Source: Candidatus Poribacteria bacterium (GTDB lineage: Bacteria; Poribacteria; WGA-4E; PCPOR2b). Taken from it: a DNA stretch of 64,000 bases. Positions 45,747 through 53,756 of this stretch are shown here, piece by piece (positions within the stretch are counted from its first letter, which is position 1; the number at the start of each line of letters is the position of its first letter). Below the pieces are notes generated by a model. It worked only from the letters and a program-made list of their open reading frames with translations. It had not been told where the DNA came from and searched no databases. The stretch spans positions 55,235 to 119,234 of the forward strand of contig JAJECO010000018.1 of NCBI GenBank assembly GCA_022822005.1, read 5' to 3'. Position numbers and translations under genes: made by a program.

Positions 45747-46568
45747 ATGGAAATTTCGCTTGCAGGTTGGAGTATCAATCGACGTTTCAGGGATCAGGCA
45801 AATCCGCTTTCTCTGCTCGATTATCCGGCGCTTTCAAACGATGAGTTCGGTATTGATGCGGTGGAGTTAAATAGTCCTTTCTTCTCCTACGAGAATCCAG
45901 ATAATCCGGCGCAGAGTGAGATATCTGATTCGTACATCGATGAGTTGCGTCGCCGCGCTGACGATGCTGAGGTGAGGCTGCTCAGTATTGCGGTTGATGG
46001 TCATGGGGATCTGTCGTCCATTGATGAAGATGAGCGGACTCAGGCAGTCCAGAATCACAGGAAATGGTTCGATATCTGCCAGAAACTGGGCTGCAATGCT
46101 TTCCGAGCCAATAGTGGTGGGAGCCACGGAACTGATGCGGCAGAGACGGAGATTGGGCAGTGTATTAAGAGTTTTAAGGAGCTTGCTGCTATAGCTGAGG
46201 ATACGGGAATCCGTGTAATGATGGAGAATCACGGGGGTGTTTCCGTATCACCAGAAAACATCATCCAGGTCATGGAAGCGGTCGATAGTGTCTACTGCCG
46301 TGTGCTCGCGGATTTCCTGAATTGGAGACCGTTGGATGATAAAGTAGAAAACCTGAGAGCAGTTGCGCCCTATACTTGGGCGACCCATGCAAAATTCCTC
46401 AGTTTTGATGAAAATGGGGAGTCAAACGAGATTGACTGCAATCGTGTCATGAAAATCTTTAAATCGGAGGGGTACACCAACCCTTTCGGGATTGAGTACG
46501 AGGGTCAAACAGACGATCACGTTGGGGTGGTCAAGAGCAAAGCACTCATTGAGAAATATGCGTATTAA
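45747..46568 (+). CDS. Sugar phosphate isomerase/epimerase-like TIM-barrel protein
   Basis: The frame is open from 45708; the ATG at 45747, 7 bp after GAGGAG, gives MEISLAGWSINRRF, the usual start of these proteins, and a length of 273 residues. It has the AP-endonuclease-2-like barrel with metal-ligand candidates in VELNSPFF, RVMMENHGGVSVSP, VLADFLNW and WATHAKFLSF, and IEYEG near the C-terminus. The substrate is unknown. It follows tsaC by 54 bp, but that looks like chance rather than pathway. A cupin gene follows on the same strand. Confidence 0.84.
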   Translation: MEISLAGWSINRRFRDQANPLSLLDYPALSNDEFGIDAVELNSPFFSYENPDNPAQSEISDSYIDELRRRADDAEVRLLSIAVDGHGDLSSIDEDERTQAVQNHRKWFDICQKLGCNAFRANSGGSHGTDAAETEIGQCIKSFKELAAIAEDTGIRVMMENHGGVSVSPENIIQVMEAVDSVYCRVLADFLNWRPLDDKVENLRAVAPYTWATHAKFLSFDENGESNEIDCNRVMKIFKSEGYTNPFGIEYEGQTDDHVGVVKSKALIEKYAY

Positions 46569-46616
46569 CCGGAACCATCCTGCGTTAGCTTCCGTCAGGT
46601 TAGGAACGTAAAGAAG

Positions 46617-47018
46617 ATGACTGACTTCAGTACCAAGTGTTTGCCCGCTATTTCCGACACCATCGCCCCAGATGGCTCCCAAGTCCGCCTCCTGTTGAAC
46701 CTCGCAGCAGGTGGGATGGCCCATTTTGAACTTCCCGCGGGAGAGACATCAGCTGCGGTTGCGCACCGGACCGTTGAAGAAATTTGGTTTTTCTTAGGAG
46801 GTTGCGGTGAAATGTGGCGCAAGCAAGGCGCAAGCGAAGAGGTTGTTTCGGTACACTCCGGGGTCTGTATTACAATCCCGCTTGGTGTTCACTTTCAATT
46901 CCGGGCATTCGGTACTGAGCCGTTAGCAGCCATTGCGGTGACCATGCCTCCTTGGCCCGGTGGGTGTGAAGCCTATATTGTTGATGGAAAGTGGCGACCG
47001 ACCGTCCCCAAAGAGTAG
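46617..47018 (+). CDS. Small cupin-domain protein
   Basis: The 133-residue protein is a single cupin barrel: FELPAGETSAAVAHRTVEEIWFFLGG holds the first motif (G-x5-H-x3-E), and VHSGVCITIPLGVHFQFR the second (G-x5-P-x-G-x2-H). The residues that usually hold a metal are present (H71, E75, H112 by my count). Function cannot be fixed; such proteins are often sugar isomerases, dioxygenases or binding proteins. It lies 48 bp downstream of the TIM-barrel isomerase, suggesting a sugar-related job. Confidence 0.82.
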   Translation: MTDFSTKCLPAISDTIAPDGSQVRLLLNLAAGGMAHFELPAGETSAAVAHRTVEEIWFFLGGCGEMWRKQGASEEVVSVHSGVCITIPLGVHFQFRAFGTEPLAAIAVTMPPWPGGCEAYIVDGKWRPTVPKE

Positions 47019-47133
47019 AGTGACTCCAGATGATTTACGCTGTGCAGTAGCGGCTCTTAAACATACCCTGCGATCCGAATCGTAGATTGCAGGACGAGGC
47101 GACTCTCAAAGAAAGGATACCGTCGCGTATATT

Positions 47134-48246
47134 ATGTCAACTATTCACACCAAACTCAAAATCGGTGCTGCCCGAGACGTTGGGATGTCGCAGGACATCC
47201 TCTTAGAAGCGGGAGCGCTTCTTCGATCGGAAATTACCAATCGGCGCGTTACTGCGGCCTCCTTACTCGTTGCGCGCAATCAGACAATCGTCCACTCAGA
47301 AGGCTATGGACATCTGACTCCGGAGGAAAATTCCCGCCCAGTCACCCCAGATAGCGTATTTCTACTCGCGTCAATTACTAAGCCCGTAACGGCTTGCGCT
47401 CTGATGCTGCTGGTTGATCGAGGGCAGGTCTCACTTGATGATCCTGTTTCCCTTTACCTTCCGGAATTCCGGGGTGGGGAGCGCCATAAGGTACGCGTCC
47501 GAAATCTATTATCGCACACGTCTGGTATGCCGGATATGCTGCCGGAGAATACCGATCTGCGTCGTGCCCACGCACCCTTAATCGAGTTTGTCCGGCGCGC
47601 GATTCAGACCCCGCTACTGTACTCTCCTAATACCAACTTCAGTTATCAAAGTAAGGGGATCTTATTAGGGTCAGAGATTGTTGAACGGATTACAGGGCAG
47701 CGGCTACGGGACTTTGAAGAGGAAGAGATCTTCAAGCCGCTTGGGATGCAGAATACCGCATTGGGACTTGGAAGATTTAAGATTCCTGATACCGTGTGGT
47801 GCGGGACATCTATGGAAGAAACCGCAGATCAGCGCCGTTTCGGACCAAATAGTCCTTATTGGCGTGATTTAGGTAATCCGTGGGGTGGGATACATAGCAC
47901 CGGACCAGATCTTGCTATCCTATTACAGGTTATGCTTAATGGCGGTGGATACGCGGGGCAGCGTGTTTTCAGCCGGGCGGCGGTTGAGGCGATGACAACC
48001 GACCAGAATGGAACGCTGAATGCACCGTGGGGATTAGGCTGGGGATTGGCGCATTCAAAAGCGTGGAACTTTTTTGGTGAATTAGTTTCCCCAGCTACAT
48101 TCGGACACACTGGCGCGACCGGCACTGTGGCATGGGCTGATCCTGAACAGCAATTGCTCTGCGTGATTTTGACAAACCAGATGGTGGATAGTGGCAGTTT
48201 GCTCCGGCGGATATCCAATGTAGTCGCATCCGCTGTTACCTGCTAG
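47134..48246 (+). CDS. Serine hydrolase of the beta-lactamase class C / esterase family
   Basis: The 370-residue protein has the serine beta-lactamase fold: the catalytic SxxK motif SITK (S80, K83), a Y-x-S/N motif at Y171 (FSYQSKG), and HTG in TFGHTGATG in place of the KTG box. LLSHTSGMPDM is the typical second segment of the family. Class C-like esterases and D-aminopeptidases share this layout, so antibiotic resistance should not be assumed. No clear signal peptide is seen, so it may be cytoplasmic. It overlaps or abuts the symporter gene that follows. Confidence 0.87.
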   Translation: MSTIHTKLKIGAARDVGMSQDILLEAGALLRSEITNRRVTAASLLVARNQTIVHSEGYGHLTPEENSRPVTPDSVFLLASITKPVTACALMLLVDRGQVSLDDPVSLYLPEFRGGERHKVRVRNLLSHTSGMPDMLPENTDLRRAHAPLIEFVRRAIQTPLLYSPNTNFSYQSKGILLGSEIVERITGQRLRDFEEEEIFKPLGMQNTALGLGRFKIPDTVWCGTSMEETADQRRFGPNSPYWRDLGNPWGGIHSTGPDLAILLQVMLNGGGYAGQRVFSRAAVEAMTTDQNGTLNAPWGLGWGLAHSKAWNFFGELVSPATFGHTGATGTVAWADPEQQLLCVILTNQMVDSGSLLRRISNVVASAVTC

Positions 48247-48269
48247 TGTCAAATGGTGGGGAAACCTCT

Positions 48270-49976
48270 ATGACTGTGATAGATTGGCTGCTGGTCTTGG
48301 TAATCAATGGCGGCATAGTCCTGTATGGAATCCTTGTGTTTAGGCGGCAGCAGGAGAGCTTCGACTGGTACTTGGCGGCGAAATCCATCCCATGGTGGAT
48401 CGTAGGTCTGTCTGCCTTCTCCACCGCGGTGGATAGTGGGGATTATGTGGCGATTGTTGGAGGGTCCTATACGCTCGGACTATCGCAGTTATCCCAGTGG
48501 TGGTTGGGGATTGCTGTGGGCTGGTTCATTTTGAGTTTCTTTGTTATTGTGCCGATGTATCGATCCGGCGTGTTTACGAATGCAGAATGGCTTGAATTCC
48601 GGTTTGGTCCTGCAGCGCGCTTCCTGTCGGTCTTGATAAACATCCAATCCAGGACCAACGTACTGGGAAATATCTTTTTTTCCACCTTCCTGGTCCTGAA
48701 TATCGTAGCAGATATTGAGAAGGTCTGGAGTTGGATGATCGTTGTCGCTGTTGCATTCACAGCGATTTTGTACATCGTCAGAGGTGGGTTAAAAGCAGGG
48801 GTTGTTACCGATGCGCTGCAAAGCGTTAGTATGATTGTTGCTGCCTTTGTGCTTTGGGGTGTGGTATGGGTCAGGGCGGGTGGCTGGAACGGACTGAATC
48901 AGAAACTTGCTGCGATAGATGCAAGTCTACCTAAGACGCTGCTCCATGTGGGTGGACATTCGCCGCCCGGCGTTCCTCCCCTATTGGTTGTATTCGGGCT
49001 TATCGTTGTATTGACGATGTATGTGCTGATTAATCAGTACGAAACCATTCGGTTCTTAGGTGCCCGTTCCGAATGGGACTTCAAGATGGCCGCCTTAGTG
49101 GCTAGCGTAGCAACAGCAATTTGTTTATGGTTTAACGTGAGTCTGGGACCCTTGGCGCGAGCCGATTTCCCCACGCTCGCGATGAGTGATCAAGCCTATC
49201 CGTTGATGCTAAAAAAATATCTCCCTACCGGCTTAATCGGCTTGGTGCTCGCGGGATTAGTCGCGGGAGGATATTCAACCTTCGACTCCATCGGCATCGG
49301 AATTTCAAGCCTTTTTGTTCGAGATATCTATGCCCGTTTTATTGTAAAGAAGGGTTCCGACGCTCATTACACGCGGGTGGGCAGGATCACAGTACCTTTT
49401 ATCATAATACTCGGATTTCTGTATGTGCCTTTCCTTCAGGGTGGGATGGTCCTATTTTATCTGCGTCTCGCTGGTGCTATTCAGGTGCCACTCATGACCG
49501 TTATCCTGATGGGTGTCTTCACTCGGGTACATCGTGGCACAGGCATCATCGGACTCGCAGTGGGGCTTATTTACGGTATCTCAGCAATCATAGCGGACGC
49601 TAAGGGTTTGGCACTGCCAGTCTGGTACACCAATACTTGGTGGGCGTATCTATGGAATCTCATACTACCGGCAGCGACTATGCTCGTTACTTCAAGAGTT
49701 ATTGATTGTTTCCGTGGTCCCGTCCGTGACGAGGAGTTAAGAGGACTGTGCTATGGCGAAGATCAACAGCCGATGGATGTCCGAGAATTAATGGCAAGTC
49801 GCTTGGACGCACTTGAAGGCACTTGGCTGCAGCAAACATTGCGAGAAGCACCAGTTCGCCCCAAATATCCTTTTGAAGTGCCCGACACAGGTCTACGTTG
49901 GTTCAAGCGTCCCGGACTGTGGGCAATTATTTACCTCGCTATTGCCTGCTACTTGCTGTTTGTGCTACTTTGGTGA
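48270..49976 (+). CDS. Sodium:solute symporter (SSS family)
   Basis: The frame starts at a GTG at 48246 overlapping the previous stop; the ATG at 48270 (MTVIDWLLVLVING) is the likelier start. About 13 hydrophobic segments are visible. SFDWYLAAKSIPWWIVGLSAFSTAVDSGDY near the N-terminus is the SSS signature region with conserved Gly/Ser residues of the sodium site, and AGLVAGGYSTFDSIGIGISSLFVRDIY near residue 330 is the conserved TM8/TM9 region. Such symporters import sugars, amino acids, sialic acid or osmolytes with sodium. Substrate unknown. A 65-residue membrane protein follows directly. Confidence 0.9.
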   Translation: MTVIDWLLVLVINGGIVLYGILVFRRQQESFDWYLAAKSIPWWIVGLSAFSTAVDSGDYVAIVGGSYTLGLSQLSQWWLGIAVGWFILSFFVIVPMYRSGVFTNAEWLEFRFGPAARFLSVLINIQSRTNVLGNIFFSTFLVLNIVADIEKVWSWMIVVAVAFTAILYIVRGGLKAGVVTDALQSVSMIVAAFVLWGVVWVRAGGWNGLNQKLAAIDASLPKTLLHVGGHSPPGVPPLLVVFGLIVVLTMYVLINQYETIRFLGARSEWDFKMAALVASVATAICLWFNVSLGPLARADFPTLAMSDQAYPLMLKKYLPTGLIGLVLAGLVAGGYSTFDSIGIGISSLFVRDIYARFIVKKGSDAHYTRVGRITVPFIIILGFLYVPFLQGGMVLFYLRLAGAIQVPLMTVILMGVFTRVHRGTGIIGLAVGLIYGISAIIADAKGLALPVWYTNTWWAYLWNLILPAATMLVTSRVIDCFRGPVRDEELRGLCYGEDQQPMDVRELMASRLDALEGTWLQQTLREAPVRPKYPFEVPDTGLRWFKRPGLWAIIYLAIACYLLFVLLW

Positions 49977-49987
49977 AGGGGGACGGA

Positions 49988-50185
49988 ATGGGAAAGTCGG
50001 AAGATACAAGAAAATCCAAGCAGTTTGAAAGGCTGTACACAGCCGTGCTCGTGCTGCTTGTAGCGATCTTGCTCCTAATTTCTATTTTCTATACGCGGAG
50101 TTTGTGGCAGGTGAAGGTGATAATCGCCGTGATACTGATCGGGATAAGTGGACTCTTCTGGGGTAGCTATCTGAGCGACCGTTAG
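49988..50185 (+). CDS. 65-residue membrane protein next to the symporter
   Basis: ATG at 49988 after a GGGGGACGG site, 11 bp downstream of the symporter stop. The protein has a basic N-terminus (MGKSEDTRKSKQFERLY) and two hydrophobic helices (about 19-35 and 41-58), with a charged end. I do not recognise a family. The spacing and topology suggest an accessory subunit of the symporter. Confidence 0.65.
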   Translation: MGKSEDTRKSKQFERLYTAVLVLLVAILLLISIFYTRSLWQVKVIIAVILIGISGLFWGSYLSDR

Positions 50186-50217
50186 GCGCACATGCCACCT
50201 CTGATTCGCTCCATCAT

Positions 50218-51345
50218 CTATCGGAACCAGTCATAATTGAGTCCCAAAGATCTGTCCACTAGCGGTAGATCTACTCGGGCACCGCCCTGCGCCGAAGACT
50301 GTTTAAGCGCAAGCTCAACTTCAAGTGCGATCGCAACTCTTCTTCCAGAATTCTTAGGCTCATCGAGCCTACCTTCCATGCAGTCGATGACGTCTGCTAA
50401 TCCGTAGATTGCGCCGTAAGGACCAACGAATTGAGGATCTGGCCATGGGACTTCTATCCTGCTGATGCCGGAAGCTGTTTCGATATCCTGCCACAGTTTA
50501 AACCCAGTCGCCATTGTAGGAATAACTATTTCACCGGTGGTGCCGGTTACACGCAGATGCGGTGCGCCCGGTCGGAAGTAGACCGCTATTTCGTCGTGCG
50601 TAACCATTAAGCCCTGCCCAGCGAATTCGTCGCTTCCACCAGGTCCGTTGAATTCATCGGTGCCATTGCCCCGTCGTTGCTGGTCACCAATACCGATGAC
50701 CCAAGCAGGCGAACTATCCAGAAAATAGGACCAACTCTGATGCTGCGCGCCGGGTCTCGGTGCCTCAATCGAAAGGACATTGCCAATCGCCCCACCATCA
50801 ATCAATTCTTTCGCCTTTGCAAAGGAGGGATGCGTTGTCGAAATAGCGCCACAATTTAATGGAACACGGGCATCGGCGCAGGCTTTGACCATCCGGTCAG
50901 CTTCTTCAAGCGTGTGTGCCATTGGCTTCGCTGTAACAATCCCTTTCGCGCCATTCTCAACCGCCAAGCAGGTTAGGTCCGCGCGCCCCTTGACATTCGT
51001 CGCAACGGCAACAAGGTCGAGTTTTTCTCTGCTGAGCATCTCGGTCGCATCGGTATATAACGCAGTGATATTATACCGTTCTTGGAATGCCTGTAGCCGT
51101 TTCTCATCGCGATCGGCGGCGGCTACTAAATCGACCTCAGGACGATCCCAGAACGCCTCGGCGTAGCTACTAGGCAAGCCCTCTTTTCCCGGGTGTGCAT
51201 GGTGATAGATTTTTCGATGAACATCCAAATTCGGTGTGGGGCGATCGATGTCATCAATATTGAAAAAATCTCCGATCCGCGTCGCCATGTCGTAGAGCAT
51301 TCCCATCCAACCCAGACCGATGACTCCTGCACGATATCTTTGCAT
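50218..51345 (-). CDS. Gfo/Idh/MocA-family NAD(P)-dependent oxidoreductase
   Basis: The frame opens at 51378; the ATG at 51345 has an AAAGGAA site and starts MQRYRAGVIGLGWMG. The 375-residue protein parallels the one at 28462-29568 along its length (GLGWMGMLYD, DDIDRPTP, YAEAFWDRPEVDLVAAADRDEKRL, TLEEADRMVKACADA). In the position of the EKP motif it has A139-K140-P141, so the Glu of the motif is replaced by Ala; the catalytic lysine remains. The conversion probably acts on a sugar-like compound. It diverges from the symporter module and is followed on the other side by the recombinase island. Confidence 0.87.
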   Translation of the reverse strand: MQRYRAGVIGLGWMGMLYDMATRIGDFFNIDDIDRPTPNLDVHRKIYHHAHPGKEGLPSSYAEAFWDRPEVDLVAAADRDEKRLQAFQERYNITALYTDATEMLSREKLDLVAVATNVKGRADLTCLAVENGAKGIVTAKPMAHTLEEADRMVKACADARVPLNCGAISTTHPSFAKAKELIDGGAIGNVLSIEAPRPGAQHQSWSYFLDSSPAWVIGIGDQQRRGNGTDEFNGPGGSDEFAGQGLMVTHDEIAVYFRPGAPHLRVTGTTGEIVIPTMATGFKLWQDIETASGISRIEVPWPDPQFVGPYGAIYGLADVIDCMEGRLDEPKNSGRRVAIALEVELALKQSSAQGGARVDLPLVDRSLGLNYDWFR

Positions 51346-51396
51346 ATTGGATTCCTTTCTTAATACAAACCTGTACAAAAACGGTGCGACACCGTG

Positions 51397-51792
51397 TTAT
51401 TTTTTAAATTTTTCGCGGTCTGTTTCCTGCATCATCCCTGCAAAAGTCATGATGTCTTGTTGAAAAGCCTCCGTAAAATCCCCTGATTCCTTGGTATCCG
51501 CAAAACGATTAAATACAGTTTCTAAGGCTTCCACAAATTGCTCTGATTTAGCTTCGTCTGCCGCCTGTTGCTTCAGTTGCTGAAGGATTGTCATTTTCGC
51601 TGCTTTTTCCCGTTCTGCTTGAACCTCTTGTATCGATCTGTCGAAAGTAACACGCAGCGTTTCAACAATGTGGTATGCCATCGAACGGTTATATTTCTGT
51701 GAATCGCGCTTAGCGCCTTCATAAACGTCCATAGGTAGTAATAAGCTGATTTGCTTCTTTAAGGAATCTTTTGGCTGGCGATATTCTTTCAT
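51397..51792 (-). CDS. Ribbon-helix-helix-like protein beside recombinase
   Basis: The 131-residue protein starts MKEYRQPKDSLKKQISLLLPMDVYEGAKRDSQKYNRSMAYHIVETLR. A beta strand (KKQISLLLP, about 12-20) followed by two helices recalls Arc/MetJ ribbon-helix-helix DNA-binding proteins. The rest (about 50-131) is charged and helical (coiled-coil-like: ALETVFNRFADTKESG). No partner toxin gene is adjacent. It could regulate or direct the neighbouring recombinase. Family assignment is tentative. Confidence 0.55.
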   Translation of the reverse strand: MKEYRQPKDSLKKQISLLLPMDVYEGAKRDSQKYNRSMAYHIVETLRVTFDRSIQEVQAEREKAAKMTILQQLKQQAADEAKSEQFVEALETVFNRFADTKESGDFTEAFQQDIMTFAGMMQETDREKFKK

Positions 51793-51857
51793 CTAATTCC
51801 TCTGGGTTTAGCACATTATAATCAGGGCTACAGTCAACATAGGTGTCATTGGATAAT

Positions 51858-51885
51858 AGTATAACATCATAACGCACAAAATCAA
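51858..51885 (-). promoter_or_regulatory. Possible promoter of the RHH-like gene
   Basis: On the minus strand TTGATT (51880-51885) and TATACT (51858-51863) are 16 bp apart, about 60 bp before the ATG at 51792. Confidence 0.4.
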
Positions 51886-51898
51886 AGTAAAATATTCC

Positions 51899-51924
51899 GA
51901 ATAATAGAAGTGTTACTATTATTC
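51899..51924. terminator. AT-rich inverted repeat after the recombinase gene
   Basis: GAATAATAG at 51899-51907 and CTATTATTC at 51916-51924 form a 9-bp stem with an 8-nt loop, 7 bp after the recombinase stop on the minus strand. It is a weak terminator candidate; the following sequence is only moderately T-rich. Confidence 0.4.
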
Positions 51925-51930
51925 AACATA

Positions 51931-52863
51931 CTACTCCCATGATATGCTTTCCATAGTAATATGCAAATCTTTCTCTGTGGGCATGGTATAAATGGAAGTT
52001 GTATTAACATTAGAATGCCCTAATATTTTTGAAACTCTATCAATGGATTGTCCAGCATCGATTAAATTTTTGGCACAGGTATGCCTAAAAATGTGAGGAG
52101 ACAGATTGTCTATTTTTGCATTATAAGCATATTTATCTATAATATAACGAACACCACGGTCTGTCAAGGGCATCCGTTTTTGGCCATAGAAGAGAAAACG
52201 GTCTTTTTCTGGGTTTGTGCCGGTTACTATGGTCGTAGATTTGCTTGTGTTGAGTGTGTTGAGATAATCCTTGAGAACTCTTATGACGGTTGAGTTCAAG
52301 GGGATATTACGTCGCTTTGTTCCTTTGCCCTCGCGGACCGTAATCATATTTCTATTTGTTGATATTCTAATATCGGAAACTCGCAAGTTGCAAAGTTCTC
52401 CAACACGCATTCCGGTATGCAACAGCATCGTAATGATGGCTAAATCCCTGAGTTTTCCCGATCTCCGTACCGCTCGTAACAGCGCCAGCTGCTCCTTACG
52501 GTCCAAAGCCCGTGGGGCAAGCGGTTCCTCGGCGACAGTTCGTATGCCCTCAGCAGGGTTATTTAGAATGAGGTCATTTTGTTGCGCCCACTGGCAAAAG
52601 CTGGATATGCTAATTAGGCTGCGGTTAATCGTCGATGGCTTTTTGCCCCAGTCCAGCATTGCATTCCGATAGTCGATTATCTCCATAGGCGTAATACTTT
52701 CGAGGGAGAGTGTTTCGCCGGTCATATCTTGGAACCAACGCAAAAATGCGCGCAGATCTGTCATATAGGCTTTGACGGTCTGCTCAGATTTATCTTGATC
52801 ATAGAGATAATCGCGGTAATCTTGCAAAATATCATCCATTTTTTGCATCTCCTTATCGGACAT
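51931..52863 (-). CDS. Tyrosine recombinase / phage integrase family (XerC/XerD-like)
   Basis: The 310-residue protein has an N-terminal SAM-like DNA-binding domain (about 8-105, QTVKAYMTDLRAFLRWFQ) and a catalytic domain with all six residues: R153 (GMRVGEL), K180 (EGKGTKRR), H257 and R260 (HIFRHTCAKNL), H283 (LGHSN) and the nucleophile Y292 (IYT). It should be an active tyrosine recombinase. The start codon lies inside a 13-bp repeat found three more times just upstream. The surroundings are AT-rich. It may mobilise a small element or resolve DNA; a host XerC is less likely because of the site repeats and the RHH-like neighbour. Confidence 0.87.
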   Translation of the reverse strand: MSDKEMQKMDDILQDYRDYLYDQDKSEQTVKAYMTDLRAFLRWFQDMTGETLSLESITPMEIIDYRNAMLDWGKKPSTINRSLISISSFCQWAQQNDLILNNPAEGIRTVAEEPLAPRALDRKEQLALLRAVRRSGKLRDLAIITMLLHTGMRVGELCNLRVSDIRISTNRNMITVREGKGTKRRNIPLNSTVIRVLKDYLNTLNTSKSTTIVTGTNPEKDRFLFYGQKRMPLTDRGVRYIIDKYAYNAKIDNLSPHIFRHTCAKNLIDAGQSIDRVSKILGHSNVNTTSIYTMPTEKDLHITMESISWE

Positions 52864-52978
52864 TTTTTTGACAAACTCAGTGATTATGGGGTTTAGAACG
52901 CCGATATTTGGGAAAGAGTTTCACTTATCGGACATTTTATGTGCAAATAATGTCCGATAAGATTAGTTATAGGACATT
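52852..52978. repeat. Four copies of a TTATCGGACATT site at the recombinase 5' end
   Basis: CTTATCGGACATT occurs at 52852-52864 (containing the start codon) and 52924-52936. Its inverse AATGTCCGATAAG is at 52949-52961, and a one-mismatch copy TTATAGGACATT at 52967-52978. The second and third copies form a 13-bp inverted repeat with a 12-nt centre, as in a recombinase core site. Confidence 0.75.
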
Positions 52979-53104
52979 ATGACGGCGAAGGTGGCAGTAG
53001 TCAGCATAAAATTGCGTGATTTTATGATTTTACTGGAAATTCGATTTTGGTTCAATACTTTTTTGTTTACCGATTCCCCAGTTTGTTCGTTTATGTGTTT
53101 GGAC

Positions 53105-53133
53105 TTGACATCAAATTCGTTGAATGCTATCAT
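53105..53133 (+). promoter_or_regulatory. Sigma70-like promoter of the ruvX-mltG-lpx operon
   Basis: TTGACA at 53105-53110 and TATCAT at 53128-53133 with 17 bp between, about 95 bp before the ruvX ATG. Confidence 0.55.
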
Positions 53134-53227
53134 CCAAATATTAGGTGCTTCGATGAACACACAAAAATCTTGGCACGTCCACGAGCGAATGTTAGCGATA
53201 AGGGGGGTCAGAGCCACTCGTGACATT

Positions 53228-53674
53228 ATGTCAATAATCCTCGGCTTAGACATCGGCGATGCCCGAACTGGTGTAGCTATCAGCGATGAGCTTGGTATTG
53301 CTGCACATCCACTCTGCACAATTCATCGCAAAAGCAGAAAAGCGGTGTTAGCCAAGTTACAGGAATTGGTTGCCGCTCACAAAGTCGAACGGATTGTGGT
53401 CGGGCTCCCGCTTCAACTCGACGGCACTGAAGGGGCTCAAACACGAAAGGTAAAGCGACTTGTAGAGAAGCTGCAGCAGCAAGTCGATGTGCCAATCGTT
53501 TTTTGGGACGAAAGTTATACTACCGTCGAAGCAGCGGAGATCTTGCGGGGAGCAAATAAACGACGCAAGAAGCGCAAGCAACTTATCGATCAGGTTGCTG
53601 CAGTGCTAATTCTCGAGGGATATCTGGAGGAGCTACGCAATTCACGCGGAAATGGTCAAGCCGATCACAACTAA
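53228..53674 (+). CDS. ruvX: RuvX/YqgF family Holliday-junction resolvase-like protein
   Basis: The frame is open from 52979 but the upstream part overlaps the promoter and the site repeats, so the ATG at 53228 is the start. The 148-residue protein has LGLDIGDARTGVAISDE (with the metal-binding Asp), IVVGLPLQLDGTEGAQT, the acid-rich WDESYTT region and KRKQLIDQVAAVLILEGYL. These are the YqgF RNase H-like motifs. The enzyme is thought to act in 16S rRNA 5'-end processing or on DNA junctions. It heads the operon with mltG and lipid A genes. Confidence 0.9.
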   Translation: MSIILGLDIGDARTGVAISDELGIAAHPLCTIHRKSRKAVLAKLQELVAAHKVERIVVGLPLQLDGTEGAQTRKVKRLVEKLQQQVDVPIVFWDESYTTVEAAEILRGANKRRKKRKQLIDQVAAVLILEGYLEELRNSRGNGQADHN

Positions 53675-53756
53675 AGTTCATTAGCGGATTGCTGCCCACA
53701 TGCACCAATCCATACACCGATGTTGTAACTACTTGACTTTCTTGGAAGTGAATTCA

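Noticed and set aside
47134..48246. Beta-lactamase giving antibiotic resistance
   Set aside because: SxxK and HTG motifs also fit esterases and D-aminopeptidases; no signal peptide is seen.
51397..51792. Antitoxin of a toxin-antitoxin pair
   Set aside because: No short toxin-like gene is adjacent; the RHH-like start alone is not enough.
52979..53227. N-terminal extension of ruvX by 83 residues
   Set aside because: The extension lacks family similarity, overlaps the promoter and recombinase site repeats; the ATG at 53228 gives the normal length.
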